Assembly: GCA_001586965.3 (NCBI GenBank)
Contig: LUCW03000145.1
Span: forward strand, 30,001-80,000
Direction: 5' to 3'
DNA: 50,000 bases
Source of the DNA: Sphaeroforma sirkka
Taxonomy: Eukaryota; Opisthokonta; Ichthyosporea; Ichthyophonida
Shown: piece by piece, positions 36,807-49,409 of the stretch
Layout of the letters: every line of letters begins with the position of its first letter
How positions within the stretch are numbered: position 1 is the first letter of the stretch
The notes under the pieces: generated by a model
The model's input: only the letters and a program-made list of their open reading frames with translations
Database searches by the model: none
Told to the model about the DNA's origin: nothing
Program-made: the position numbers and the translations under genes

Positions 36807-39800
36807 CATGTCAGTGTGTGTGTAATGGAAACATACTTACACATTTATATATATATATATATATACATGTTGGATGCAATTGTAGAAATGCATAGTGTGT
36901 CTGACATCATCAATGTACACTTTGATATGACTAGCAACATGAGTTTTCATCCAGATGTACAATATTTCATATATCTTGTGTACATGTGTTTCTCCGCTGT
37001 GGTATAGCGTGTATTTGTGTTTGCCTCAGTGTTTGAACGTGTAGTTACTTGTTCTTTATATTGGTTTGGAAGTATCTGTATCTTTCTTGTGTTCATATCT
37101 GTGTGAGCTTATCATAATATATGTGTATTTGTGTGTGTGCTGAGTTTATATGTATTTGTGTATTTGTAAGTGAGTATGTATGTGTGTTTACTTGTGCTCA
37201 AGTGTAGCTCTTCGTTCGCAAAATTTTCTACAAGGTTTCTGTCAGGTTTATCTTGCCTGCATGCAGTGAGTGTTTATATATCCTTGATGTAGCCTATATA
37301 AGACTGAAACGTTTCGGAAATATCTCTTCGAAACACGAGATTAATTCATAGCATGAAAATAAGTATAAAAATAAGTAGATATATAATTCTTCAATATATG
37401 CTTGTGCTACAACTGAAACTTTCAGCAACATTGCCCCCAATATCCATCAGTCTAAAGATGTGCATATATACATGTCCGGCCACTGAAGCAGAAACACGTA
37501 TACTCAATATAAACCGTCTATTGAGCAAGCCCAGATTCTCTGTCAGTATTATAAGCGATTCTGAGCAACGAATACCTCAACGCATTGCCTGGATTCGTCC
37601 ACATTATATATCGCAGTCGCATGAATATGTCGCTACTGCCTGCACACATGTATATCGTTCAACATATCTTCATTGGACTTTTCTTTTACCCCAATTGATC
37701 GTCATCTGGCACACCGCAGGGATGGGTGAGTGCTGCATTGGTGAGTGGTGCACAGGGCAGGAGTCATGGAGCGCGCTACTTCGAGAGGTCAGCGGGACTG
37801 GTAATGCCTGTGAGGGGGGAAGTGAGGCGCATCGGCGATGCGAAGATTGATTCTGATCGTGCCCACAATGATGTACTCACAGAAGACACACCACAGGTAT
37901 GTCTTAGCTCTGTGTGGGTTTGTATAACAAATTAAGTGAATTGGAGCTCGTACCTGCAGTTGGTCCTCTGGAATCGCGATAGTGTGGGTGTTGCTAGGCA
38001 CTCGGGTGTTAGAATGTCCGGTCGTTCTTCTGTAGGTGGACACCCCATATGAAGATGCATATGCGTACCGTGTTCGGTCAGGTTGTTCCTTCAGTGCTTC
38101 ACCGGCATATGCATACGAAAAGGATGCACAATGCATCCAGCGTTCTCTGCGCAGATATTTCTGATAAGAACCTTTTTTTAAAATTATGCTGGATTGCGGT
38201 ACACATTGCTGACAGACCCTCTGATAATGATTTCAAAACGAGATTGGTGGCTAATCCAATCTAACCATAAATAATGCTGCTCATAGTCTTGGGTGTACGG
38301 AACGTGATTTCTGTCACGTATACATACCATCGTCAGGATCGAGAGGTGTGTTGTAGGATCATAAATACACTCAGTCCCTCCACTTCAATACCATCGTCAG
38401 GTAGAAGTCAACACCGGATCTACGCGCCAACTCCACTCGACTGAACTAGAGCAAGCGATGCATTCTCGTCCTACTGGCATAGAAGAGTGTGTAGATGCAT
38501 CTAGAACGGGGCTTAGGTCTGAGGTCTCCGACACGAGATGGGCATTGACCATGGTGGCGACCACCGAGCCAACCCGATTTTTTAGTGGGCGACATATGGG
38601 CAAAGGACGATCGCGTAGTCAATTCAGTAAGTCTCTGTGAGTAATTGTTGTACCTGGAATGCCTCCTGGTTTGGTTAGTGTGTGGGCTCTAGTAGGAAGC
38701 CGTTCGACGCCTGCGATTGGATTTCATGAGCTTCTCGCTCGTTTGCATGACCGCACATATAGCACACAGATGTCAATATATAATCTGGTGTGTTGATGCG
38801 TAGGCCTATACATGTAGAAAAATTGCACATTCTGATACCTCGCGATATCAGACATGTACACGGATTAACATAACATATGTAGCTGTACCGTACGGTGTCC
38901 TTTTATGGTGTCTATTATACATCTACATACTACGTATATGTATGTAATATATGTATATAGCCATTTGTGGTTTTATATGTGGGGCAGGAATGTGCGGCCA
39001 TCACAGCAGTTTTTACCGGCTGCAGTAGAGGAATGGTGCACATTTCACATTACTAAATACCAAACACGTACCATCGCGCCATTCAGAGCTCTTTTTAGTG
39101 TATATACCGGCCTCTATTATCTACGTACCGGTACGAGGATGGCAGTATGCAATAAAAGCTCACCTACTTTATGCAGATGTTTGAAGGCAAGGCAAACCGA
39201 CACATGGCCACACGCTCACAAACAGAACTAAGACTGTCCAGACAAACCACCGGCTCCTTGTGGACTGCTGGTATCTCTACCATCATGGCACCATCGCACA
39301 CAGGGTATGGAGCGTCGCGCTAGCTAGTTTTGTTATCTGTAGTCGTGCTTTGTATCGCACCGTATACCGGCTAATGAGTGTGATATCCGTGGCTGAATTA
39401 GCTGTCAAAGAGTGTGATTTTCGTGGCTGAATTAGTTGTTAAGGAGTGTTATTTTCGTGGCTGAATTAGTTGTCAAGGAGTGTGATTTCCGTGGCTGAAT
39501 TAGTTGTTAAGGAGTATAATTTCCGTGGCTGAATTAGTTGTCAAAGAGTGTGATTTTCTTCTTAGTTATGGAGCGTCGCGCTAGCTAGTTTTGTTATCTG
39601 TAGTTGTGCTTTGTATCGCACTGTATACCGGCTAATGAGTGTGATTTTCGTGACTGAAATAGTTGTTAAGGAGTGTGATTTTCGTAGCTGAATTAGTTGT
39701 CAAAGAGTGTGATTTCCATGGCTGAATTAGTTGTTAGGACTATGATTTTCGTGGCTGAATTAGTTGTTAAGAGAGTGTGATTTCCGTAGCTGAATTAGTT

Positions 39801-41864
39801 GTCAAAGAGTGTGATTTCCATGGCTGAATTAGTTGTTAAGGAGTATGATTTTCGTGGCTGAATTAGTTGTTAAGGAGTGTGATTTCCGTAGCTGAATTAG
39901 TTGTCAAAGAGTGTGATTTTCGTAGCTGAATTAGTCGTCAAGGAGTGTGATTTCCGTGGCTGAATTAGTTGTTGAAGAGTGTGATTTCTGTGGCTGAATT
40001 AGTTGTGGAGGGATGGACGATGATATTGTATCGATTTGTGTCTATATTGTTTCCCTCCTTCACGAATGGCAGTTGGCTCGCCATCCATGCCAAAATTTGG
40101 TAGTTGTCTTCTTAGTTATGTAGATTCTGGCCCATGCACCACAGTAGACCTGAATGGTTGATCCTGGCCCATACACTACAGTAGACCTAAATGGTTGGTC
40201 ATGATGCATGCACCACAGTAGACCTGAATGGTTGAAACTGGCCCATGCACCACAGTAGACCTCAATGGTTGAAACTGGCCCATGCACCACAGTAGACCTG
40301 AATGGTTGATCCTGGCCCATACACTACAGTAGACCTAAATGGTTGGTCATGATGCATGCACCACAGTAGACCTGAATGGTTGAACCTGGCCCATGCACCA
40401 CAGTAGACCTCAATGGCTGAACCTGGCCCATGCACCACAGTAGACCTGAATGGTTGATCCTGGCCCATGCACCACAGTAGACCTAAATGGTTGGTCTTAA
40501 TGCATGCACCACAGTAGACCTGAATAGTTGGTCTTGATTAGACCTGAATGGTTGGTCTAGACCCATGCACCACAATACACCTGAATGGTTGGTCTAGACT
40601 CATGCACCACAATAGACCTGAATGGTTGGTCTAGACTCGTGCACCACAATAGACCTGAATGGTTGGTCTTGATTAGACGTGAATGGTTGGCTTGATGCAT
40701 GTACCACAGTAGACTTGAATGGTTGGTCTAGATCTATGATATACAATCAGTCGGTCACGTTAAAGGTAGAGTTCTGATACAAATCCGGGCGGTCACTACA
40801 TAGATACGACCCCTATAATCCCTACAGATCAACGAATGCTAGATTTGAAACTCGATACAAACCTAGTGTGTCGACACATCAAGATTGGTTACTTCTTACG
40901 TCGTTTACGAATGTATCAGTCGTATTCGTGATGCCTGCGCACTCACTTTGATTAGTGTACAATGATTAATATAGATGTCCACATTTGTCAATACATCTGT
41001 GCTGCTTGGCTCCGATTAGCGCAACATGCGCTAGTTGCGTGTTTAGGTTTGTTTATGGATGTCTTTATTTTTGTACTTGCATAAGTACGTTGCAGTCTAT
41101 GCACTTGGCTGTTACTGCGCTTCACACTTTCGTAGTTATACCTCTGTTTTTTTGGGGGGGGAGATGGACGTCGCTCACATTCATCCCAAAAGTTCCTAAT
41201 CTTAGGAAAATGGACTGTGTTTGCAATTGTACATTTCGGCTGATTTGCACGTACGAATGGCTAATTCGCACACGTTGCTCTAGTAGATAATGTAGTTCAG
41301 TAAGCGGCTTCTCCGCGATTGACCAATACACACACTTCGCTTCATGTGCATACTATGGTGATGCATGTGAGCTTGTTCTAAATTGCTATTTCACACTTTG
41401 CTTCTGGTACATACTACACTCATGTATGTAGACTTATTCCGAATGGCTAATCCCTTCTGGCAGATGCCACGGTGATGTATTTGGACTTCGTTTCAAATAG
41501 CTAATCCACACAAATCCCTTCCATTAGATACTACGATGATGCATAACCTATTTCAGATGGCTAATTCACAAATATCGCTTCTGGCGCATACTACGGTGAT
41601 GTATGTAGACTTATTTTCAATGGCTTATTCACACATATTGCTTTTGGTAGATACTACGGTGCTGTATGTGGCCTACACACCCCAGTGGCTGTGATCAGTA
41701 CGCCCACGTTGTCGGTGGTGCGGTCGTTGCACGATGGACGCTTAGTCGTCGGGGCTGAGCTGACTTCGCTTATGACAACTGATTCCACACGGAATCCACT
41801 CGATGTGAAACGCCATTCGGCTACAATAGGTATGTTCAAACTGCATATGTGCGATAAGATATGG

Positions 41865-41914
<50 letters not shown>

Positions 41915-41939
41915 TGTGTGTGTGTGTGTAAATTATATC

Positions 41940-41971
<32 letters not shown>

Positions 41972-44005
41972 GTATATTATATATATATATATATATATAT
42001 AACTACTACAGCCATATTTACGAAGGATAAATATCTGCATGAATATATATAACTGCGGGGAGAACCTGACCAGATAGTTTGATATCGCTGGGTTATTGTA
42101 TTTGCCTTTGAGCTACGAATGTTGTCTCTTAACTTGCTGCAATCAGATCTTTGGCTTTCACCGGTGCATGTGAAATGCTGTAGAGGCAAACATTGCTATG
42201 TAAGCCGGCGAGCAAAATGTGGTATCCGGAGCATTGTAAGAATATACTTTGATGTGTTTTATGCCGCTGATACTGTCCGACATAGCCGAATTTTGACTGG
42301 TGCCCCTCATGTGGGTGCTTATGTCTCTAGCGGATTGTTCGCTATAGTACTGCGATTTTTAAAAGCAACGATTCACGCGAGTATCAAACATTATTCAGGG
42401 CAGGCAATGCCTTTGATTCACCCGTGTTTGGGTGTGTCTGAGACGCTCAAATTTCAAACGTGACGGCGAATCAGGATAAAGTTAATGCTCGGATTATGGT
42501 TCAGATATCGCTCCAGGGAAAAACCGTACTATTCAATTTATGCGGGTTTGTCTTTTGTGTACTCTCGTATGTCCGTGAGCGTGCATTGCGCTTCTGTGGT
42601 CACGGAACGCACAACAGTCTGGCGCTACACGTGGTGTGGTCTTAGCGTGAACACACAGCCAGCCATCGATCACCGTCGCATTCTAGCACCACTCCTCAGG
42701 ACGACGCTGTGTTAGAAACTACCATCAACCGGAGATTACCGCGGTGAACTGTGGTATATATGCGATGCTTGTTGACATTGCTAGCCGTGTGCCGCACGTA
42801 CTAACGTCTGCTTTATCGTCGATGCCTTGAACTCCCAGGGGCAAGGTATCACATAAACGATGAGACGCACGTTACCATACGGACCCATCACACACTAGAA
42901 GAGTGGCAGGCAGTCTTAAGGGTAAGTTTCGCGCACTCCGTGCACCGGCCTTTAAATGGGAGTGCGCATGCAATCGGAAACTTGCTATGCTATCACTATT
43001 TCGTATTGACCTGCACGTCTCAATCTATGGTATATCAGCACAGGTCCAAATCCACGATAATAAACCCATGCCAAACACACGGCCACGGTCATGATCACTC
43101 GAAAAGGTGCGAGATGCATCCTGGGTATCTGGCTATTTCCGAGGGCTCTTCATTTTTCTTTTGTTTTAGTTTCGTTTATGTTTCGTTGATGCTATATTGC
43201 GCAGCATATTAACTTGGTCTTCGTTGACTGCAGACACCACACCTGTCGGCGTACGTCACGTCTCCCCTGGGAGCTGAAACTATTCCTCTGGTCGGAATAC
43301 ACAGTAACCACATCGACGGTACTACTCTTACTCGGCCAACGTCTCAATTCCATGTGCAAGTATGTCAATGAATAGGGTACTGAAAAGATACTAACTTGTG
43401 ACTTCTTTTTCAAAGATTGTGTATATGTTTGTATGAACCAAACCTCTAGGACCGCATTTTCACGAGAGCAATGCTCACTCCAGCAGTTCACAACTTCTCT
43501 ACATATATTAGCTACATAATGTTGCCAGTTCATGCCCGCATGTGGTCCGGTGTGTGATGAATTCACGTTATATATTGCAAGCCATTGGCTCGAAGCACAG
43601 CTACTGACATAGACCGTCTTTAGTGTTTGGTTAGAACACCTTCAACCGGAGGAACAAACCAACCTTCATGCTTGAGGTATAAGGCTAGATCACGAGTTCG
43701 CCGCACATTTTATTGCCATCTCGCCCTGCCGAAACGGTTCGCGTACTCTCCGCAGGTGAACATATTCGAAAAACTCTCGCACTAAACTTAACTTTCGAGT
43801 CATATATGCCTGGCAGATTACGCCGTCCAGGAAGGAAGTGGGTCTGTTCTTAGAGTATATAACAAGAACAAATCCTGTGACCGACGACGCTGCCATAGCC
43901 AAGACACTCCCGCGGATCAACTTTATCGGAGCTTTCAAGGCAAGATTAAACGGACACGAACCGACGTTTGATATCTCTTTTATCATCTCGGGTGTGATAC
44001 CATAA
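35716..44005 (+). CDS. Unrecognised 11-exon gene, product with strand-rich C-terminal half
   Basis: Reconstructed exons: 35716-35847, 37720-37896, 38036-38071, 38401-38626, 39242-39304, 41686-41829, 42839-42921, 43234-43359, 43450-43549, 43689-43755, 43831-44005. Every junction is GT..AG, all phases agree, and the sum (1329 nt) gives 442 residues ending at TAA. The most secure exons are the second and fourth and those from 41686 on; the first exon, the 36-nt third exon (weak donor gttcgg) and the 63-nt fifth exon are tentative. The C-terminal half alternates polar and hydrophobic residues in short strands separated by turns: [70 protein letters not shown]. This would suit a mitochondrial-type beta-barrel (Mdm10, Tom40 or porin class), but no signature proves it. 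Introns hold several minisatellites. Confidence 0.6.
36068..36290. repeat. (TA)n tracts in the 35716-44005 gene, intron 1
   Basis: Three long TA runs separated by short unique bridges; a further block of TA runs follows at 36549-36865. Confidence 0.95.
36300..37719. other. Rest of intron 1 of the 35716-44005 gene
   Basis: TA-rich to about 36865, then GT-rich sequence. An open plus frame at 37353-37716 reads protein-like in part ([15 protein letters not shown]) but lacks a matching acceptor/donor pair and is not included in the model. Confidence 0.4.
38322..38401 (+). repeat. Duplicated acceptor before exon 4 of the 35716-44005 gene
   Basis: ataccatcgtcagg at about 38325 recurs as ataccatcgtcagg at the real acceptor (about 38387-38401), some 62 bp apart. 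Confidence 0.6.
39376..40010 (+). repeat. 34-bp minisatellite, roughly 17 units
   Basis: Unit near gagtgtgattttcgtggctg plus aattagttgttaag. It is interrupted at about 39550-39640 by a second copy of a non-array segment (ggagcgtcgcgctagctagt through ataccggctaatgagtg) also present at about 39309-39380, so array and flank were duplicated together. Confidence 0.93.
40120..40735 (+). repeat. 37-bp minisatellite with 148-bp higher-order repeat
   Basis: Unit near catgcaccacagtagacctg plus aatggttgatcctggcc, about 17 copies. The variant gttgatcctgg recurs at about 40157, 40305 and 40453, exactly 148 bp (four units) apart, showing block-wise amplification. Units degrade towards the 3' end. The period is not a multiple of three, so the open frames seen are artefacts. 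Confidence 0.93.
41300..41700 (+). repeat. About 60-bp tandem array ending in an exon acceptor
   Basis: Five to six diverged units (spacing about 52-65) built on atactacggtgatgtatgtag, a T-rich stretch and aatggctaattcacac. The last unit runs into the acceptor at 41685: tactacggtgctgtatgtgg, then ccccag|TGGCTGTGATC, where cagtggct corresponds to the caatggct of the other units. The exon edge is thus one unit of the array. Confidence 0.7.
41867..42001 (+). repeat. (GT)n/(TA)n microsatellite
   Basis: TA, GT, GA and TA runs follow one another, just downstream of the exon ending at 41829. Confidence 0.95.
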
Positions 44006-44376
44006 GCCAAGAGATGTAACTTCACGGGAGGCGGGGGGAATTAGCGTGCAGTTTCTCACAAAGAGATCGCACGAACGTATCGGATGGAAAAGAAAAATTA
44101 GTAAAAACTACCTATCCATAAGGTGTTGTCGTGCTGTTGAATTGATTTGTTTTTTTTAGTTGATTCTTGGGGGTATAGGTAAATACGTACCCTAAATGAA
44201 ATAATTTGTGTTACTGTAACTACTATCTGTTGCCGTGGTAGATTACTTTGCCTGATTCTAGCGAAAGCGTCCATAGGTCACGTCGAAGCTGGTTGAAAAC
44301 ACAACACCATGTGAACACATAACTACATACGGTATTCAACTGCAACATGTTGGTCACTGTCACAAAACTGTTCAGA

Positions 44377-44468
44377 AACAACCATGTGACTGGAGGAATC
44401 CAAAATAGCTCAAGTTGGCAAAACAACCATGTGACCGGAGGAATCCAAAATAGCTCAAGTTGGCAAAA
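44377..44468 (+). repeat. 45-bp tandem duplication, two near-identical copies
   Basis: aacaaccatgtgac[t/c]ggag and aatccaaaatagctcaagtt occur twice with a 45-base period and one visible difference; a recent duplication outside any recognised gene. Confidence 0.93.
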
Positions 44469-44699
44469 ATCACAATCTTACGCGAGCCTGTAAGACATTA
44501 CAACACAGGTAATGTACAACCCCGCCCAATGCAATTTTAACACATTTTTGCGCGTGTATTGATGTTAAAAACATCTGTGTATTCAGTGCAAATACTATAT
44601 AATCAGCTATTATTATTGGTCAGTGGTGTGTAACTCTGGTGGTAAGTGCGCCACAACAGTCTGTATTAGGCTGTATGTGAACATCTATGTACACACAAA

Positions 44700-44883
44700 C
44701 ACACACATATATATATATATATGAGTATTGTGTGTGTGTGTGTAATTATTACATCTATATATATATATATATATATGGCGCGCGTGTGCGTGTGCGTGTG
44801 CGTGTATGCGCGTGTGTGTGTGCGTGCGCGTGTGCGTGTGTGTGTGTGTGCGTGTGTGTGTGTGTTATGCGTATTATATGGCG

Positions 44884-44977
<94 letters not shown>

Positions 44978-45320
44978 CATGCGCACGATAATGATGATGT
45001 GCATATGATCCACATGTATATATGTACATATAGACATATATAGAATATATATAAACGCATATATATATACATACGCATATGCATATATATATTATATATA
45101 TATATAATACGCATATATATATATGATATGATGTGTGCGTGTGTTTGTGTTTTTTTTGTGTGTTTTGTGTGTATGCACACACGCACGCGCGCGATGTGCG
45201 TGATGTATGTGTATACGGTGTATGATATATATATATATATATATAACGTAGGTATTTTCATATACATATGCATATACATATATATACATATATAGAAACA
45301 TACACACATACACAGACACA

Positions 45321-45402
<82 letters not shown>

Positions 45403-45450
45403 GTATATGATATAGGTGTGTATATATGTATATATATATATATGTGTGTG
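44700..45450. repeat. Compound microsatellite block
   Basis: TA runs (44886-44952, 45325-45398) with GT/GC tracts (44779-44865). No gene is supported from 44006 to 45500. Confidence 0.95.
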
Positions 45451-45499
45451 TGAGCGATTGATGATCATATAGCATTTATAAAAATTTGTTTCTTTGAGT

Positions 45500-48400
45500 A
45501 TCTCGTGTGAGCTAGCGAACATGTATCCTAACTGTCGTACGTTCGCTGACGCCACATTGTTTGGTTAAGGTTTGACCGATTTGTGATCTATTCATGCCTA
45601 GCCAACGTGTGGTCGATATAGCCATATCGTTTACGTCTCGTATACTTTTTTAAGGTCAGAAGACAGAACTCTGTAAAATCAAACACATACGCAGTTGTAT
45701 TCACTCATAGGCAGTTGCCTGTTAGAGTATACTCGTTCATAATATGCGTTTTGAATTGTATTAATTAATGGTTGTGTACTATTTATTGCTATCGCGGCCT
45801 ACGCCTCACGAGTCACGGACTCACGAGTCACGGCCCACTGGAAATCTCATGGCCTTCTGGATAAGATTTTAAATAACCAAATCTCTGCGAAAACTTCGAT
45901 TCCGGGTAACATCAAATCTTGACAGAAATCGGGATAGCAGTATTTCAGTTTCTGCATTTCCGAGAGACCCTATCTCAATCTGATATCTCGCATTAGAGAG
46001 TGAGAGTTCTCTACTCTCTCTACTACTTTTTTTAAAATAAATATTTAAAGAGGGCCATGGCAATCTCCCACACACGTAGTATTTTTCTTTTCTTTTAAAA
46101 AACAGTCAGTGATGACTCACTCTCAGGGAGTGGTGAATCTGGTGATGGATTGTCATCAATCTGTTGCAGATTTAGAGCACTGACTCACTGTGACTGAGGT
46201 CTGAGACTCTGAGTCTGAGTCTCTGAGTCCCTTGGCCTTGGGACTTGAGGTGAGACAAGTCTGCATACGTCGTTGGTGACTCATGCCCCCTCTCTAGCCG
46301 GAGCCCGGATCGCGGATGTCGTTATCGAATTCTGAAGTATACGTCATAGGGACTCGATATGATTGGAATATTCAATCATCTCGCACATGTGCAACTCACA
46401 GGTATTTACAACCTTGTGTTTTGTTTTTCTATTACATATTTTTTTTCGAGATTCTGAGAAGTAGAGAACTGATGAGGGTCTGATGCGAAGCTAACGAGTT
46501 AACAAAGTGTCCAAAAACTATTATTTTGTTCTTTATTTTTTTTTAAACCCTGTTTGATTTCAGGACAGAAAGCTATGAAAATTCCTACTTTTGAAAAATA
46601 AACCCAAACTTCAGAATGTAAATAAAGCTACATATAGAACCTTTAAATCCACTGATTCCACTCGACTAAAAAGACAGATTTAGAATTTTAGACTACATTA
46701 TCCACTTCTCCAGAGAGACTCCAGAGTCCAGAGTCCAGACACTCCCCAGTCCAGAGTCCAGAGGCAACTTGAGTCGAGTGATTTTAAAATTTTAATTTCG
46801 TTTTTTTTTTTTGTACAAATATGTTTTCGTTTTTTTTGTATTTTAACACCCAAAACAGTTCTTGTTTTGTATTGGTCTTTTTGTACACGTCTACTGACTC
46901 TACACGATATTTGTATTTATTTTACAAAAAGCGTTCTGAAAATTGAAGGTTATTTTAAAAGGCATTTCCTCCAGTACAAATCGACCCACCACTCCAGCAG
47001 AGGAATAGAAAATCCACCAGTTGCATCTTATTTAAAATCAATCAAAGTAGATAAAAGTGCATTCTTGTATATTTCTTTTAAAAATAGAAAAACGAAGTAT
47101 GTACAGTTATAGAATGCTCCCCCAGTCAAAAGTTAGCTGTAACCAGGCGGGCCCGAAGTTGTCAAATGTCACCTATCAGGCTATCAGCCTATCAGCCTAT
47201 CACCTATGGTGCACAGCAGAAGAATCAGGTCGTTCCCAGGGACCACGTATGTTCTGAGGCCACAACATTTTTTCTATTCACCCAAAATCGATTTTGAGAG
47301 CAGTTTTGGGCTCTGCGCAACCTATAGATCAATAATATTCGGCTAAATTCTTGGTGCAACCCTTAGAAAAAAAATCTTGTTCAGCCAAGTTGTCGTTTCA
47401 CAATCCGGTGCTTTTGGAGCGATGTATTGGCTATAACACGAGATCCCTCCATTCCTCAAGACCTTTAGACCCAAATGTGTAAGTCAAAATTTTGTTAGAA
47501 ATTTTTATGTGTAGGCGAAGCCGAAAAAGTCCATTTTACCAGTGTAAAATATTTGGGCCGGGCAAAAGTACAGTTTACCTAATATAAACATAGGGCCACC
47601 ACATCTCCAGAATGCCGTTTTTGGAAAGTCATCGGTTTTGGCATTATCATGATCTGCCAAAAGCAACCATTTATTTTGGGAAAAATGAACGGCTAGTTTT
47701 GGAAATATTTAGGGATGAAAATCAGGATGAACGACCTGGTACTTACTGCTGGGCACAATATATGCTATATTTTAGTCCTACTTCTGCATACCTCCCTCGG
47801 GGTCTTATACCATGTGATGATAATCAAATGGTTGTAAATGAGGAATCGGCACATAGTGACCTCACCTGTGACTGTGGGAAGTAGGATACGATAGATACTG
47901 AATTTACACTAATATTTTATTTTATTTTATCTATTTATTTATTATAAAACCTCTCAGTCTTCTGTTCCTCATTACGGGATTCGGAGGTGACTCTCCTTCT
48001 CACAAGTTTCAACTCTCAAAGTCTCAACTCACACATGTCTCGAAGTCAACTCTCATGTGACTCATCAACACAAGCCTTTCAGCCTTCGTACAAAGTTAAA
48101 AATTTGACTCGTTTCACTGACAGTCGAGACTCGAGACTCGAGACTCGAGACTTGAGACTCGAGACTCAGTGTCTCAGTCTCACATTCACACCTCACATAA
48201 CATCATGAGAAGAGAAGAAGAGCCTGGTGGAGCTATCTAGACCTGTTGACCAGGTCTCAGAAATTGGGCCGTATATACTATATTTTGTGCTGACGGTCCA
48301 GTCCGTGCTCTCCTCGAGTCTTGTCCGTTGAGTTGTCAGTTTGTTACTGTTCTTTTGAGTTTGTAGTCTGCGTCTCACCTGTGCGGCTGTGCCCTGTGCC

Positions 48401-49251
48401 CCTTCTTTTTTTTTTAAATAATTACGTCATGTGCGTCCGACAGTCCGGTTCTTGCGGTTGTACGGAAACTCAACGGACGGTCTCGAGCACTCGGACCTCC
48501 CCCATTGGCCCTCTATTTATGACTGCGTGAGGTAACGAGTTAAATTTAAGAACCTATTCTTTATTTTATGTATTTATTTTAAAAAAATGAACATGTAAAT
48601 AACTCTTTATTTAGCTCTCTTGCCGCTTTCGCCTGTGAGTTTGGGGAGTGTGCCAGTGTGGGCAGTGACTTGTCAATGTGTGTCTGTGGGACCGTGGGTC
48701 GCTTGTAAGTGTAGGACTGCTGGGGCTGTGTGGCTGTGCCCCTCTTGTACTTATTTTATTTTTGAAATATCAATTTTGAAAGTCGTGTGTGAACAGATAA
48801 ACATATAAAAACATTAGGCGTGTTTTTATTTGTATAGGTTTTCACTTGTTTTTTTTTTCAAATAGCTCATCAAATGCAAGATATATATAATATATTGTAC
48901 AAGGTCGTGAAATATAAACGACAAGAATATGAATAAAACATTCTAAATAGAATTCAAACCGACTCCAGAGTCTCAAAATTCTCGATTTGGCACTTTTTTC
49001 ATAGATATAATAGTATGCCTCCTGCTGTTCTGACAGTTCTGTGTATTTATTTATTACTGCTGGGGTTTTTTTTATTGCTATTCGCCCGAATTTGTGAATG
49101 TCGTAGATGTAGACTGCAGAGTGTATTTAGAGTCGTAGACTCCAGCGACCGGCGTACTTTCGGTTGCGTAATAAATAGATTTAATATATACGTCAGGCCG
49201 TACGTCATTTCGTCTCACAAATATTGCGTCTATATTACATTCATTTGCTAA
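45500..49251. other. AT-rich island with GACTC/GAGTC-rich simple repeats
   Basis: No supported gene. Short tandems: gagtctgagtctctgagtcc near 46205, agagtccagagtccagac near 46722-46760, tatcagcctatcagcctatc near 47178, and gactcgagactcgagactcg near 48125. An open frame at 47612-47881 (MPFLESHRFWHYHD..) has no family signs or splice partners and is left uncalled. Confidence 0.6.
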
Positions 49252-49340
49252 GAAGGGTGGTAGGCTGAAGGCTCACAGCTACGGCTAACTGAATTATTGC
49301 AGAGGTCAGAAGCTATCCCACTTGAGAGTCAGTACATGGA

Positions 49341-49346
49341 TATATA
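49341..49346 (+). promoter_or_regulatory. TATA-like motif upstream of the bZIP gene
   Basis: tatata lies about 65 bases before the ATG at 49410. In so TA-rich a genome this may be chance. Confidence 0.2.
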
Positions 49347-49409
49347 CTGAGACAGATTCTCAGCGCTGCAACTTCACAAAGAACCAACGGCATACACGAA
49401 TATTACACG

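Noticed and set aside
40060..40468. Minus-strand frames with a repeated [18 protein letters not shown] protein motif
   Set aside because: The 37-bp unit is not a multiple of three; the frame only stays open because the unit lacks stops in all three phases.
42119..42715. Plus-strand open frames between exons of the 35716-44005 gene
   Set aside because: They lack splice sites of the required phase, and the flanking exons join directly in frame without them.
43690..44025. Minus-strand open frame of 111 codons with a hydrophobic segment
   Set aside because: The plus strand over the same bases gives two exons that fit in phase with the 35716-44005 gene, with acceptor and donor consensus, so the minus frame is a shadow.
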